Assembly (NCBI GenBank): GCA_001769535.1
Contig: MEOH01000004.1
Span: forward strand, 60,631 to 124,630
Direction: 5' to 3'
From: Bacteroidetes bacterium GWF2_38_335
GTDB lineage: Bacteria > Bacteroidota > Bacteroidia > Bacteroidales > GWF2-38-335
Length of the DNA stretch: 64,000 nt
Part shown: one piece after another, positions 32,683-43,289 of the stretch
Layout: every line of letters starts with the position of its first letter
Numbering within the stretch: the stretch's first letter is position 1
Program-made: the position numbers and the translations under genes
Notes under the pieces: model-generated
What the model saw: the letters and a program-made list of their open reading frames with translations, nothing else
The model's database searches: none
What the model was told of the DNA's origin: nothing

Positions 32683-35600
32683 ATGAGAACTATATTTACT
32701 GTTTCTTTGCTTTTTTTAGCGATCGCCAGCTTCAGCCAAACCTACAACATGAGCACCACCACGGTTTCGACCTGCTCGGGAACCTTTTACGACAACGGCG
32801 GCTCGGCAGCCAATTACAGCAATAGCCAAAACCTGACCATGACCTTTACTTCTGATAACGGCAACAGGATTTCTTTCAATTTCCAGTCGTTTGCGTTGTA
32901 CGGTGATAGTTATGATTATCTGGAGATTTTCGACGGCCCTTCATCAACTTATTCATCCCTTGGAAAATACTACGGAACAACAAGCCCGGGTGTAGTTACC
33001 TCAACCGGAACTTCCCTGACTTTTGTATTCTATTCCAACAGTTCCTATGCAAGCTCCGGATGGGATGCCATCATTTCCTGCACTGGTGCTCCGCTTTCCG
33101 AATACCCGCTCACATCGGGAACGGTGACTGCCTGCTCAGGTGTGTTTTATGACAATGCAGGCGGGGGAGCTTCCTACGCCAATAATGAAGACCGAACCAT
33201 GACTTTCTGCTCGGGAAGCTCAGACAAAATAATCTTTGATTTTACCAATTTTTCTATTGCTACCGATGATACACTTTTTGTGTATGATGGTACCACTACC
33301 AGCGACCAAAAACTTGGAGCTTATACAGGAACCAGTTTGCCCGAAAGAATCTATTCACATTCGGGTTCGTGTCTCACATTCCGGTTTAAATCAAACACCG
33401 TCAATACTGCCTCCGGATGGAAAGCCCTGATATCCTGCTCCTCAACAACACCAACCCTAATCTACAATTTTCAGGATGGTTACAGGTACACCTGCTCAGG
33501 AACTTTTTATGATGTTGGCGGAAGTACGGGCAATTATTACAGCAATACCTCAAAAACCGAAACGTTCTATTCGCTCGATGGAAACAGAATCAGCTTCAAT
33601 TTCCAGTCTTTTGATTTGTATGGTGATAGTTATGATTATGTTGAAATTTTTGACGGACCGTCATCAAGTTACCCGTCTTTGGGTAAATACTACGGAACAA
33701 GCAGTCCGGGTGTTATTACCTCATCAGGAAACGCCCTGACGTACTATTTTTACAGCAACAGTTCCTATACATCAACCGGTTGGTCGGCATTGGTTTCCTG
33801 TTCAACACCGGTACTGGATGTATATGCCATGACCTCGGGAACAGTCACCGCCTGCGCGGGAATTTTCACCGACAACGGCGGTCAGGCAGCCAATTACCCC
33901 AACAATGAAAACCGCACCATGACCTTTTCCTCGGGAAGCTCTGATAAAGTGCTGATGACCTTTTCGCATTTCAGCGTTTCATATGAAGATACTTTGTATG
34001 CTTATGACGGACCAACAACATCTTCACCGCTCATCGGCAAATACACCGGCGGGTCATTGCCCGAAGTGATTTTTTCAAAAACAGGCAACACCCTAACCTT
34101 CAGGTTTTACTCCGGTTCAGCAACAAACGCCTCGGGATGGAGGGCTTTTATTTCCTGTTCGGCCACAGCACCGGCACAGAATTTCAATATGCAGGAGGGC
34201 GTCAGGTACACCTGCGGGGGAAATTTCTATGATGAAGGAGGCAGCGGATCGAATTATTCCAGCAGCACAACAAGAACCATGGCATTTATCTCTGATAACG
34301 GAAATAAATTACAGGCATCATTTTCGGCTTTTAACCTTTATAACGACAGTTATGACTACCTGGAAATATACGACGGTCCAACCGTGAGTTATCCTAAAAT
34401 CGGAACCTTTTACGGAACAGCAAGTCCGGGCATCATCGAATCAACCGGAACATCTTTAACCTTCAGATTTTATTCCAACAGCAGCTACACCTCCACTGGC
34501 TGGGCGGCCACCATTAGCTGTACCGATGCTCCGCCAACACAATATCCTATGACCTCGGGAACGGCCACAACCTGTTACGGGGTTTTTAGTGATAACGGTG
34601 GACTGGCAGCCAATTATCCGCACAATGAAAACCGCACCATGACTTTTACCTCGGGCACAAGTGATAAGATTGTTTTCGATTTTACTCATTTTGCTGTATC
34701 AACAAGCGATACTTTGTATGCTTATGACGGACCAACCACTTCATCACCAAAAATCGGTGCCTATACAGGTTATATCCTGCCCGAAACAATCTCCTCCGAA
34801 ACAGGAAATACTGTTACTTTCAGATTTTTTTCCAATGCCTCAGGCAATGATGCCGGATGGAAAGCCAATGTAACTTGTGCATCTTCGGTTTCAGCACCAT
34901 CATACAACATGTCCGACGGCAACAGGTATGTGTGCGAAGGAACTTTTTATGATGACGGCGGTGCATCCAATTCATATTATAGTTCGGCCACAAGAGTAAT
35001 GACTTTTTATTCTGAAAACGGCAACCGCCTCAGATTTGACTTTACTACTTTCAACCTATACGGAGACAGTTATGACTATTTGGAAATATATGACGGGCCA
35101 AATATTAATTATCCCAGAATCGGAACATATTACTATACCACCAGTCCGGGCATCATCGAATCCACGGGCTCTTCACTCACTTTCAGGTCATACGCCAACA
35201 GCAGTTACTCATCAACCGGCTGGGCTGCTTCAATACAGTGCACCACGGCACCTGCTGCCGACTACCCCATGAGTTCGGGAACTGTAACCACCTGTAATGG
35301 TGTGTTCAGCGACAACGGCGGTCAGGGCGCTGTATATCCGCACAACGAAAACCGCGTGATGACTTTTTCTTCCGGTTCATCCGATAAAATAATCTTCGAT
35401 TTTACCCATTTTTCGGTAGTTTCGGGTGATACTTTGTTTGCCTATGACGGACCGGATATTTCATCTCCGAAAATTGGCGCCTACACCGGCTATACCGTTC
35501 CCGAGACCATCAGTTCGGAAAGTGGAAACAGTGTGACTTTTAAATTTGTTTCCAACTCGGCCTCAAATGATGTCGGATGGCGCGCCCTGGTATCCTGTGC

Positions 35601-38600
35601 TGCATCTGCTCCGGTTCCCGAATATACCATGTCAGATGGCTATAGGTATGTTTGCGAGGGAACATTTTCTGACGATGGTGGCTTGTCTAATTCGTATTCA
35701 AGCAACCAGGTAAAAACAATGACTTTCTATTCCGAAAACGGAAACCGCCTTCAGTTTGATTTCACTTCATTTAATCTGTACGGCGATAGTTATGATTATC
35801 TTGAAATCTATGATGGTTCCTCTTTAAGCCATCCACTTATAGGAAGATATTACTATACCTCCAATCCGGGTATCATCCAATCCACCGGAACAAGTCTGAC
35901 GTTCAAGTTCTACGCCAACAGTTCCTACACTTCTTCGGGCTGGTCGGCATCCATAAGCTGTATCACACCCGCACTTCCTTCGTACGTCATGACAACAACG
36001 TCTGTGGTGACTTGCGAAGGCGTATATACAGATCCGGGAGGTCCTGCAGCTTCATACACAAACAATGACAGTGAAACAATGACTTTCACCCCTGATGGCT
36101 CGCCCTACCTTATTTTTGACTTTACCCATTTTAATATTTATACCGATGATACTTTGTATGTGTACGACGGGGCAAACATCTCTTCGCCAAAAATCGGGGT
36201 TTACACAGGCAATCAGTTTCCTGAAAGAATATACAATAAATCAGGCGGAAGCATCACCTTCAGGTTTGTTTCCAACTCAGCCAATGTGGCCGAAGGATGG
36301 AGGGCGCTGATATCATGTTCATCAACCGCTCCCACTCAGGTTTTCAATATGCAGACCGGCATCCGTTACACCTGCGGGGGAACATTTTATGATGATGGCG
36401 GGTCAACAGGGAACTACAGCAATTCGTTTTACAAGACGATGACTTTTTATAGCGATAATGGAAATCGTTTGCAATTTAATTTCAGCAGTTTTTCATCTGA
36501 AAGCGGCTGGGACAAATTGTATATTTATGATGGACCATCTTCTGCCTATCCTTTGCTTGGAACTTATTCAGGCGGCACATCTCCGGGTACTGTTCAATCA
36601 ACAGGCACCTGCCTTACATTTTACTGGAATGCCGATGGCTCAAACTCATACACCGGTTGGAATGCCAGTATTACCTGCACTACCCCGCCTCTGACCACTT
36701 ATCCGATGACAGCAGGAACAGTCAACACCTGCAGCGGTGTGTTCTTTGATTCGGGCGGCGGTGGCGCCAATTACATGCACAATCAGGACATCACCGAAAC
36801 TTTCTGTTCCGATGAAGGCAATTTTATCATCTTCGATTTCACCCATGTGGATATTCAGACTGATGATACCCTTTACGCCTATGACGGACCAAATATATCA
36901 TCACAACTTATGGGCGTTTACACATGGAATCGTTTACCAGAAAGGATTTACAGCAAGTCGGGCAGCTGCGTTACCTTCAGGTTTAAATCCAATTCAGTGA
37001 ATCTGGCTACCGGATGGCGCGCGCTAATTTCCTGCAGCGCTGTGGCTCCAGAACAAATTTACAACATGCAAACCGGTATCAGGTACACCTGTGGCGGCAC
37101 ATTCAATGACGATGGGGGATCGGCTTCAGTTTACTCGGCAAGCTTTTCAAAAACCATGACCTTTATCTCGCCCGACAACAGCCGGTTGAATTTCAATTTC
37201 TCAAGTTTTTCAACCGAGTCAGGATTTGACCGATTATATATTTATGACGGACCAACCTCATCCTATCCTTTGATTGGCAATTACTCCGGGGGCACATCAC
37301 CCGGAAGTGTCACATCCACCGGGAATTCCCTCACTTTCTATTATACAAGCGACGGATCAAATCAGTACAATGGTTGGACAGCAGCCATTACCTGTACTTC
37401 CCCGGCTCTTGATGTTTATCCGATGACATCGGGTATTGTGAATGCCTGTTCCGGAGTTTTCTATGACAATGCCGGACCGGCAGCCAATTACCCGCACAAC
37501 GAAAACCGTATCATGACTTTCTGTTCTGATGATGGCAGTTTCGTAAAATTCAATTTTATGCCAAATAATTTTGTCATCAGCAGTGAGGATTCGCTGTATG
37601 TTTATGATGGACCGAATACCTCCTCACCGATGCTTGCAATCTTCACAGGAAACTCATTACCCGAAGAGATTTCTTCACAGTCTGGCACTTGCCTGACCTT
37701 CAGATTTTATTCTACTTCAGCCACCAACGCTATTGGCTGGCAAAGTCTGATTTCCTGTTCGACCACTCCATCTCCATTTAATAATTTCCCCATGTCGGGC
37801 GGAGTCAGGTACACTTGCAATGCCACTTTCACCGACCCGGGAGGAACAGGAAACTATGCGGCCAGTGAAAACAGAACCATGACATTCAGGTCAAACAGCG
37901 GCTGTCCGGTTTCGGTTACTTTCACCTCATTCAGTACAGAAAGCGGTTGGGATAAACTATACATTTACGACGGAAACAGCACCGCTTCACCTTTGTTGGG
38001 AACATTTTCGGGAAGTGCCATTCCGGGACCATTCACTTCAAGCGGAAATGCCCTGACCTTCAGGTTTACCTCCGACGGATCAAACCAATATGCTGGATTT
38101 TCAGCGAATATAACCTGTACTCAGGCCGGAATCACTGCAAGTCCGGGCTTAACTGCCTGCGATGGTGAAACCATTTCGCTGACTGCTTCTTCGGGAACTA
38201 CTTATTTATGGAACACAGGTGCAACAACGCAGAGCATTGATGTTACAGCATCCGGAATTTATTCCGTTACAGTTACTGATGGCGCATGTGACCTGGTATC
38301 TGCTCCTGTTTTTGCCAGTTTCTACACACCATCTTCGGCATCAATTACTCCGGTGGGATCTACAACATTCTGCTCGGGCGATTATGCAACGCTGGTGGCT
38401 TCTGCAGGAAGCAGCTGGCTTTGGAGCACCGGATCAACCAATCAAACCATTTACCCCTCGGTATCGGGAACATATTACGTTACAGTTACCAGCGTAAACG
38501 GATGTACAGCGCAGGCCGGACCGGTTACAACAACGGCAATAACAACCCCTGCTGTTCCGGCATCCATTATCGGAGACACTTATGTTTGTTCCGGCGCAAC

Positions 38601-40548
38601 AAGCCTGAATTATAGCATTGTTCCTGTTTCGGGCGCGACCAGCTATACATGGTCAGTTCCTTCAGGAGCAAACATAGTTTCGGGTCAGGGTACTGAAAAT
38701 GTAATTGTTGACTGGGGATCATCATCGGGAGAAATTTCTGCCTATGCATCAAATGGCAGTTGTAACAGCAATCATGTTTATTTAACTGTAAGCGTTACAG
38801 GCATTCCGTCCGTACCATCAGCCATAAGCGGTCCGGCTGCCCCATGCGAAAGTGGTTCGGCTGTTTATTCAGTTACCGCTGTGGGCGGTGTTAGCTACAA
38901 TTGGAGTCTGCCCGGCGGATGGACTCAAACCGGAGGAGGAACAAGCAATTCGATTACCGTGACACCCGGAGTGACACCCGGCACAATATCAGTTATCCCA
39001 TATAATTCATGCGGAAGTGGAGATATGCAGCAATTGAGCGTTTCACCGGTGGAATTGCCCGCTATTCCTCCGGCAATTACCGGAAGCACCACACCATGCT
39101 TTGGTTCATCACAGAACTATTCGGTGGCTGCAGTGAGCGGAGTAACTTATAACTGGACTTTCCCCTCAGGATGGAGTCAGACAGCAGGCGGAACCACAGC
39201 CAATATTACTGCATCAACAGGAAATTCCGGTACTATTACGGTTACCCCGTCAAATGCATGTGGTGCCGGACCTGCCCAGACCGTTTCCATCATCACCACG
39301 CCGTTGCCCGGACTGCCATCGGCAATTAACGGTCCGGATGAAGTGTGCGCCGGCAACACCATCACATACAATGTGGATGAAGTACCGGGCTATACTTACA
39401 CATGGACCTTCCCGGGAGCGTGGTCGCAGGTCAATGGCGGAAACAGTTTCGAGGTGGAATATACTACAGGCGTTTCGGGAACAATTTATGTGGCGCTCAC
39501 CAATGTGTGTGGTACCGGAACAGCCGTTTCAATGCCGGTCACTGTGCTCACTGTGCCGGCAATGCCCGGAACCATTTCGGGTGATGTTGCTCCGTGCGAA
39601 GGCACTGAAGTAACCTATTCGGTATATGAAGTGGCAGGAGTAACCTACGACTGGTATTTGCCCGACGGATGGTCACAAACATCAGGAGGAAACACAAATA
39701 TCATCAATGTTGCTGTTGCATCAGGAAATGGTACCATCAGTGTTTTTGCACAAAATATTTGTGGGACAAGTCTGGGACAGAATCTTATAGTGAACTCAGC
39801 TCAAACACCTGTGGCAGTTTCATCAATACTCGGAGATAACACACCGTGCGCCGGCAGCGAGCAGACCTACAGCATCGGCGAACCGGCGGGTTATACCTAC
39901 ACGTGGACATTACCATCGGGATTCAGTTTTGTTTCGGGCAGCACTGGATCAGCCGTTTCAGTGCTGACTGGTACTTCGGCAGGTGATATTACCGTTACCC
40001 CATCAAACAGCTGTGGCAATGGACCGTCAACTTCGCAAGCAATTGACATTATTCCAGAACCAATGATTGATCTGGGTGAAGACACCATTCTGTGCGATTA
40101 CGAAAGCATTACACTAGATGCCGGAGCAGGATTTGCCAGTGTTGAATGGTCAACCGGAGATATAGGTCAGTTTGTAACCCTTGACACCACATCACTTGGC
40201 ATTGGCACGTGGCTGATCAGTGTTGTGGTAACCAATGGTGATGGATGCCAGAGCACCGATGATATTGTGGTTACCTTTACATCGTGCACAGGATTACCGG
40301 AAACAGATGTGGCATTTGAAATAATGTTGTACCCCAATCCCGCAAAGGAAACTTTAACACTCAAATCGCAGGGATGGGAAGGCATTTCAGATCTTGAAAT
40401 CTATTCTGTAGACGGCAGACTGATATTAAAAGACGATTTCATTTCAGGAACAAAAACCATTGATGTAAGTGCGTTTAGTCCCGGAATGTATTTTGTGAAA
40501 GTCAGGAACAACATTAAAGAGCTTTCAATAAAGTTTATTAAGGATTGA
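32683..40548 (+). CDS. Giant secreted protein: 15 alternating CUB domains, PKD-like domains, T9SS sorting domain
   Basis: A 2621-residue surface or secreted protein. The start MRTIFTVSLLFL gives a signal peptide ending ASFSQ. About residues 18-1815 are fifteen CUB-like domains, each opening with a Cys-containing TCxGxFxDxGG motif and ending with GWxAxISC. They alternate between an A form (YGDSYDYLEIFDGP or SGWDKLYIYDGP; eight copies) and a B form (FDFTHFxxxxxDTLYxYDGP; seven copies), giving a period of about 720 bp. Two Ig-like segments (1816-1955), six PKD-like domains of about 84 residues (1956-2460), another beta-sandwich and a T9SS type A domain (MLYPNPAKETL to the end) follow. It likely acts as an adhesin or matrix protein. 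A palindromic terminator-like repeat follows the stop. Confidence 0.93.
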   Translation: MRTIFTVSLLFLAIASFSQTYNMSTTTVSTCSGTFYDNGGSAANYSNSQNLTMTFTSDNGNRISFNFQSFALYGDSYDYLEIFDGPSSTYSSLGKYYGTTSPGVVTSTGTSLTFVFYSNSSYASSGWDAIISCTGAPLSEYPLTSGTVTACSGVFYDNAGGGASYANNEDRTMTFCSGSSDKIIFDFTNFSIATDDTLFVYDGTTTSDQKLGAYTGTSLPERIYSHSGSCLTFRFKSNTVNTASGWKALISCSSTTPTLIYNFQDGYRYTCSGTFYDVGGSTGNYYSNTSKTETFYSLDGNRISFNFQSFDLYGDSYDYVEIFDGPSSSYPSLGKYYGTSSPGVITSSGNALTYYFYSNSSYTSTGWSALVSCSTPVLDVYAMTSGTVTACAGIFTDNGGQAANYPNNENRTMTFSSGSSDKVLMTFSHFSVSYEDTLYAYDGPTTSSPLIGKYTGGSLPEVIFSKTGNTLTFRFYSGSATNASGWRAFISCSATAPAQNFNMQEGVRYTCGGNFYDEGGSGSNYSSSTTRTMAFISDNGNKLQASFSAFNLYNDSYDYLEIYDGPTVSYPKIGTFYGTASPGIIESTGTSLTFRFYSNSSYTSTGWAATISCTDAPPTQYPMTSGTATTCYGVFSDNGGLAANYPHNENRTMTFTSGTSDKIVFDFTHFAVSTSDTLYAYDGPTTSSPKIGAYTGYILPETISSETGNTVTFRFFSNASGNDAGWKANVTCASSVSAPSYNMSDGNRYVCEGTFYDDGGASNSYYSSATRVMTFYSENGNRLRFDFTTFNLYGDSYDYLEIYDGPNINYPRIGTYYYTTSPGIIESTGSSLTFRSYANSSYSSTGWAASIQCTTAPAADYPMSSGTVTTCNGVFSDNGGQGAVYPHNENRVMTFSSGSSDKIIFDFTHFSVVSGDTLFAYDGPDISSPKIGAYTGYTVPETISSESGNSVTFKFVSNSASNDVGWRALVSCAASAPVPEYTMSDGYRYVCEGTFSDDGGLSNSYSSNQVKTMTFYSENGNRLQFDFTSFNLYGDSYDYLEIYDGSSLSHPLIGRYYYTSNPGIIQSTGTSLTFKFYANSSYTSSGWSASISCITPALPSYVMTTTSVVTCEGVYTDPGGPAASYTNNDSETMTFTPDGSPYLIFDFTHFNIYTDDTLYVYDGANISSPKIGVYTGNQFPERIYNKSGGSITFRFVSNSANVAEGWRALISCSSTAPTQVFNMQTGIRYTCGGTFYDDGGSTGNYSNSFYKTMTFYSDNGNRLQFNFSSFSSESGWDKLYIYDGPSSAYPLLGTYSGGTSPGTVQSTGTCLTFYWNADGSNSYTGWNASITCTTPPLTTYPMTAGTVNTCSGVFFDSGGGGANYMHNQDITETFCSDEGNFIIFDFTHVDIQTDDTLYAYDGPNISSQLMGVYTWNRLPERIYSKSGSCVTFRFKSNSVNLATGWRALISCSAVAPEQIYNMQTGIRYTCGGTFNDDGGSASVYSASFSKTMTFISPDNSRLNFNFSSFSTESGFDRLYIYDGPTSSYPLIGNYSGGTSPGSVTSTGNSLTFYYTSDGSNQYNGWTAAITCTSPALDVYPMTSGIVNACSGVFYDNAGPAANYPHNENRIMTFCSDDGSFVKFNFMPNNFVISSEDSLYVYDGPNTSSPMLAIFTGNSLPEEISSQSGTCLTFRFYSTSATNAIGWQSLISCSTTPSPFNNFPMSGGVRYTCNATFTDPGGTGNYAASENRTMTFRSNSGCPVSVTFTSFSTESGWDKLYIYDGNSTASPLLGTFSGSAIPGPFTSSGNALTFRFTSDGSNQYAGFSANITCTQAGITASPGLTACDGETISLTASSGTTYLWNTGATTQSIDVTASGIYSVTVTDGACDLVSAPVFASFYTPSSASITPVGSTTFCSGDYATLVASAGSSWLWSTGSTNQTIYPSVSGTYYVTVTSVNGCTAQAGPVTTTAITTPAVPASIIGDTYVCSGATSLNYSIVPVSGATSYTWSVPSGANIVSGQGTENVIVDWGSSSGEISAYASNGSCNSNHVYLTVSVTGIPSVPSAISGPAAPCESGSAVYSVTAVGGVSYNWSLPGGWTQTGGGTSNSITVTPGVTPGTISVIPYNSCGSGDMQQLSVSPVELPAIPPAITGSTTPCFGSSQNYSVAAVSGVTYNWTFPSGWSQTAGGTTANITASTGNSGTITVTPSNACGAGPAQTVSIITTPLPGLPSAINGPDEVCAGNTITYNVDEVPGYTYTWTFPGAWSQVNGGNSFEVEYTTGVSGTIYVALTNVCGTGTAVSMPVTVLTVPAMPGTISGDVAPCEGTEVTYSVYEVAGVTYDWYLPDGWSQTSGGNTNIINVAVASGNGTISVFAQNICGTSLGQNLIVNSAQTPVAVSSILGDNTPCAGSEQTYSIGEPAGYTYTWTLPSGFSFVSGSTGSAVSVLTGTSAGDITVTPSNSCGNGPSTSQAIDIIPEPMIDLGEDTILCDYESITLDAGAGFASVEWSTGDIGQFVTLDTTSLGIGTWLISVVVTNGDGCQSTDDIVVTFTSCTGLPETDVAFEIMLYPNPAKETLTLKSQGWEGISDLEIYSVDGRLILKDDFISGTKTIDVSAFSPGMYFVKVRNNIKELSIKFIKD
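32737..38125 (+). repeat. Intragenic tandem repeat encoding alternating CUB pairs
   Basis: A-type units begin near 32740, 33463, 34186, 34903, 35623, 36343, 37063 and 37786, and B-type units lie about 360 bp after each of the first seven, so the duplicated unit is an A+B pair of about 720 bp. A units 1-5 share the YGDSYDYLE form and units 6-8 the SGWDKLYIYDG form, suggesting two rounds of expansion. Confidence 0.85.
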
Positions 40549-40558
40549 TTTTATAGTT

Positions 40559-40594
40559 GCGAATGCGCGAATAGAAAGACATTTGCGCATTCGC
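40559..40594. terminator. GCGAATGCGC palindrome (repeat family R5)
   Basis: GCGAATGCGC (40559-40568) and GCGCATTCGC (40585-40594) can form a stem just after the giant gene stop. The same sequence recurs at 42248-42282 and 45070-45109, always after stop codons. It is probably a transcription terminator or a REP-like element; no strong T run follows here. Confidence 0.5.
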
Positions 40595-40718
40595 GGCTTA
40601 ATTATTATTAGAACTCTTGGATTAAACCATTTCAAATTCAAAAAAAAGCATTATTTTCAGGCAACTAAACCACCCTAAATATTGTCTTATATAAACAATT
40701 ATATAAAAACTCTAAGGC

Positions 40719-42188
40719 ATGAAAAAAAGATTACTCGTATTAATTGTACTATTTGCCACAATATCAGGTTTTTCACAACCCTGCCAGCAAATTGGGGTTT
40801 CATTATCCACATCTGCTGACTCATATATTGATGATTCAATTTTATTTGTCTCTGTTTATGATTATGAATCATTTAATTTAAATGCTACCGGAATATATCC
40901 TCAAAATGGGTTATATTACTCTCAGGACGATTCAACATCTGTGTTTGAATGGAATTTTGGCGATGGTAATATTGAAACAGGAAATAGCGTTACACATTCG
41001 TATTCTGTTTCAGGGCTCATTCCAGTGACACTTACAATTACCGATGTAAATAATTGCACATATTCCACAGTAATTTATATTCATTCATATCCCGAATTCA
41101 GTATTGAATATTGGATACCCTATGATTTATGGGAGCCTGATGATACAATAATGGTTGGGGATACAATTTATTTCAATGGCTATATCAGCGATGAACAAAT
41201 AATGTTTATTGATGATACAGTTTTTCTTCCTGATGGAACAGGCGTTTCATATATTTCTTCAATAACTTTTGATGATTTTGCTCCGGGCGCCACAATAGAT
41301 TCATTAAGCAACTTATTTTCCATTAATACCAACATGGAACATTCCTTTTTGGGTGATCTGGTTATCTCCATGACTTGCCCAAATGGAACAGTTGTAATAT
41401 TAGAGGAGCAACATGGGGGAGGAGCTTATCTTGGCGAACCTCTTGAGGGATGGGATGCAGGTCCCGGAACGGGTTATGACTATGGTTGGGCATTATATCC
41501 TACGTTTACAAAAGATATGGGTGATTACGTATTAGGGGATGGATCGATGGCTCCGTTAGGGGTTGTTCCTTCCGGCACATATATGTCATCTCAACCATTG
41601 ACTGATTTAATAGGTTGTCCCATGAATGGTGAATGGAAAATAACCTTTACAGATAACTGGTCAATTGATGATGGTTATGTTTTCAGTTGGTACATAAATC
41701 TTAACTATATTAATTTTATTTTTCTTCCTACTTCATTTTCATGGTCATCACCGGCAAAAGTGGATGAAATATATGATGACCCTGCAACAGGAAACGCCTG
41801 GGTGATACCTTCTGAAACTGGTTGGCATGACTATATTTTTTCGGCAGTAACTACCCACGGAATGACATATAACAAAACCATCTCAATTTTTGTTGGCGAT
41901 TCAGCAGTAGGTATCGAAACTCAGCCCATTGCAAAAACAACTTTCAATGCTTATCCCAATCCTTTTAACGAAAAAATGGTTTTGGAATATAATCTGGCAA
42001 AACAGGAAAATGTAAAAATAGAGGTTACCAACATTATTGGCAAGAAAGTCAAAACACTGATGAACGGCGTACAACTTGCCGGGTCATACAATTATTGTAT
42101 TGACGGGAAGGAACTGGAATCCGGAATTTACATCGTAAAATTCACTGCCGGTTCACAAACTTTCACTAAAAAACTTGTCAGAGAGTAA
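40719..42188 (+). CDS. Secreted protein with PKD and P-domain and T9SS sorting domain
   Basis: A 489-residue exported protein with signal peptide ending ISGFSQ. A PKD domain is seen near residues 55-130 (FEWNFGDGNIETGNSVTHSYSV). A proprotein-convertase P-domain-like fold (about 175-330) contains SFLGDLVISMTCPNGTVVIL and GEWKITFTDNWSIDDG, usually found attached to secreted proteases and adhesins; no protease domain is present. The C-terminal T9SS domain begins FNAYPNPFNEKMVLEY near residue 410. It lies downstream of the giant CUB gene on the same strand, with its own terminator-like hairpin after the stop. Confidence 0.9.
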   Translation: MKKRLLVLIVLFATISGFSQPCQQIGVSLSTSADSYIDDSILFVSVYDYESFNLNATGIYPQNGLYYSQDDSTSVFEWNFGDGNIETGNSVTHSYSVSGLIPVTLTITDVNNCTYSTVIYIHSYPEFSIEYWIPYDLWEPDDTIMVGDTIYFNGYISDEQIMFIDDTVFLPDGTGVSYISSITFDDFAPGATIDSLSNLFSINTNMEHSFLGDLVISMTCPNGTVVILEEQHGGGAYLGEPLEGWDAGPGTGYDYGWALYPTFTKDMGDYVLGDGSMAPLGVVPSGTYMSSQPLTDLIGCPMNGEWKITFTDNWSIDDGYVFSWYINLNYINFIFLPTSFSWSSPAKVDEIYDDPATGNAWVIPSETGWHDYIFSAVTTHGMTYNKTISIFVGDSAVGIETQPIAKTTFNAYPNPFNEKMVLEYNLAKQENVKIEVTNIIGKKVKTLMNGVQLAGSYNYCIDGKELESGIYIVKFTAGSQTFTKKLVRE

Positions 42189-42208
42189 TTTTCATACTTC
42201 TTAATGAG

Positions 42209-42236
42209 AAAAGGGGCTTTATTAATCCCTTTTTTT
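42209..42236 (+). terminator. Intrinsic terminator
   Basis: AAAAGGGG (42209-42216), a 10-nt loop, then CCCTTTTTTT (42227-42236): a short stem followed by a T run, 21 nt after the stop of the PKD/P-domain gene. Confidence 0.65.
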
Positions 42237-42247
42237 ATAAAAAAAAC

Positions 42248-42282
42248 GCGAATGCGCTAATGTTTTTTATTAGCGCATTCGC
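42248..42282. terminator. R5 palindrome between convergent genes
   Basis: GCGAATGCGCTAAT (42248-42261) and ATTAGCGCATTCGC (42269-42282) are perfect 14-nt arms around a T-rich loop, preceded by an A run and lying between two convergent genes. It suits a bidirectional terminator. Confidence 0.6.
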
Positions 42283-42308
42283 GGCTTAAATAATATAATA
42301 ATTCAGTT

Positions 42309-42524
42309 TTACGCCATCTCAAGTTTCCTGCACTCGTAATTGTGCTCGATGTAATAGTAAAAGTGCTTGCCCTGTGAAGGTGCATTTAAAAATTTTCTGA
42401 ATTCTTCCTCGGGAACATCAAAATACTGGATGACGCCTTCGTGCATCTCAACTTCCATGGTTTTTGTTGCGGGATCGTATCCGGCTGAGGCCAGACGGGA
42501 TGAGCTTAACGGAATTCGTTGCAT
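42309..42524 (-). CDS. KTSC-domain protein
   Basis: A 71-residue protein covering the KTSC domain, named after lysyl-tRNA synthetase C-terminal fusions. MQRIPLSSSRLASAGYDPATKTMEVEM, then VIQYFDVPEEEF and GKHFYYYIEHNYECRKL show the conserved S-x-x-Y and Y/F-V/P-P elements. I start it at the ATG complementary to 42522-42524; an upstream start would add 20 basic residues. The domain often stands alone in bacteria and its role is unknown, probably nucleic-acid related. It converges on the PKD/P-domain gene across the R5 palindrome. Confidence 0.88.
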   Translation of the reverse strand: MQRIPLSSSRLASAGYDPATKTMEVEMHEGVIQYFDVPEEEFRKFLNAPSQGKHFYYYIEHNYECRKLEMA

Positions 42525-42656
42525 AGTTTCTTTATTTTTACCGGTTCTATAAATTTGGTACTTTCTCGACCCAAAAATAATCAATGTATGAGAAGAAACT
42601 TAATCATAAGATAAAAAGAAGTTAACATTAGGTGTTGATAAGGTGAACAAGCGCAA

Positions 42657-43154
42657 TTAATCCAATATTTTCCTGGTCTCCCTGAAAACAAATTCCGTTT
42701 TCTGTTCATCCTGACAGATATCAAATTTCAAACTCAAAAGCTCAGCACCCTTGTAGCCCATGCCTTTTTTCTCAAGGAGTATTTCAATGCCTTTTTCCGA
42801 ATCTCTGACTTCAATATTCATCAAGGCACACAGTCCGTCACCCTGAACCTGAACTGTTATATAGCGTGAGTTCCCGTTTTCGGAATAACCAGCCACCCAA
42901 TAAGTAAGTGTTGATTTGTCTGTTTTGGCTAATTGCCTTACCATTTCATCATTATATTCTTTTGTGTCTAAACCGTATTTTTCAAATACCGGATTGGTAT
43001 TGCTGCATGCCGGTCTGTCACAACCGGATGTTAAAACAGCAGCTCCAAAAAGCAGCAGGATAATTCTTAGAATTTTTGTCACCTTTTTTTTGCAATAGAA
43101 CGATTTTTTGTAGTAGAAATTGTCCAATATGGACAAAGAAGGAGATTGCTTCAT
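42657..43154 (-). CDS. Putative lipoprotein
   Basis: A 165-residue protein, or 141 residues if the GTG at complement 43080-43082 is the start; that GTG is preceded by a purine-rich AAAAAAAGG tract. The lipoprotein signal peptide (ILRIILLLFGAAVLTSGC) has a clear lipobox ending at Cys, so the mature protein is anchored in an envelope membrane. The mature part begins DRPACSN and contains two further Cys in LCALMN and FDICQDE. No family is recognised. It is monocistronic. Confidence 0.78.
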   Translation of the reverse strand: MKQSPSLSILDNFYYKKSFYCKKKVTKILRIILLLFGAAVLTSGCDRPACSNTNPVFEKYGLDTKEYNDEMVRQLAKTDKSTLTYWVAGYSENGNSRYITVQVQGDGLCALMNIEVRDSEKGIEILLEKKGMGYKGAELLSLKFDICQDEQKTEFVFRETRKILD

Positions 43155-43289
43155 CCATTGACTTTTTTAATATCAATGAACTCTATTCACACTCTTTGCA
43201 TCCGATTGCTTAGCTATAATTCAAAAAGTGTAAAGTAAAAAACTCTAAATTTGTAAAACATCATATTATCCAAGCTATCCCCGACCATT

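Noticed and set aside
32737..38125. CRISPR or noncoding tandem array
   Set aside because: The 720-bp periodic sequence is one open frame encoding CUB domains; repeat length and divergence do not fit CRISPR.
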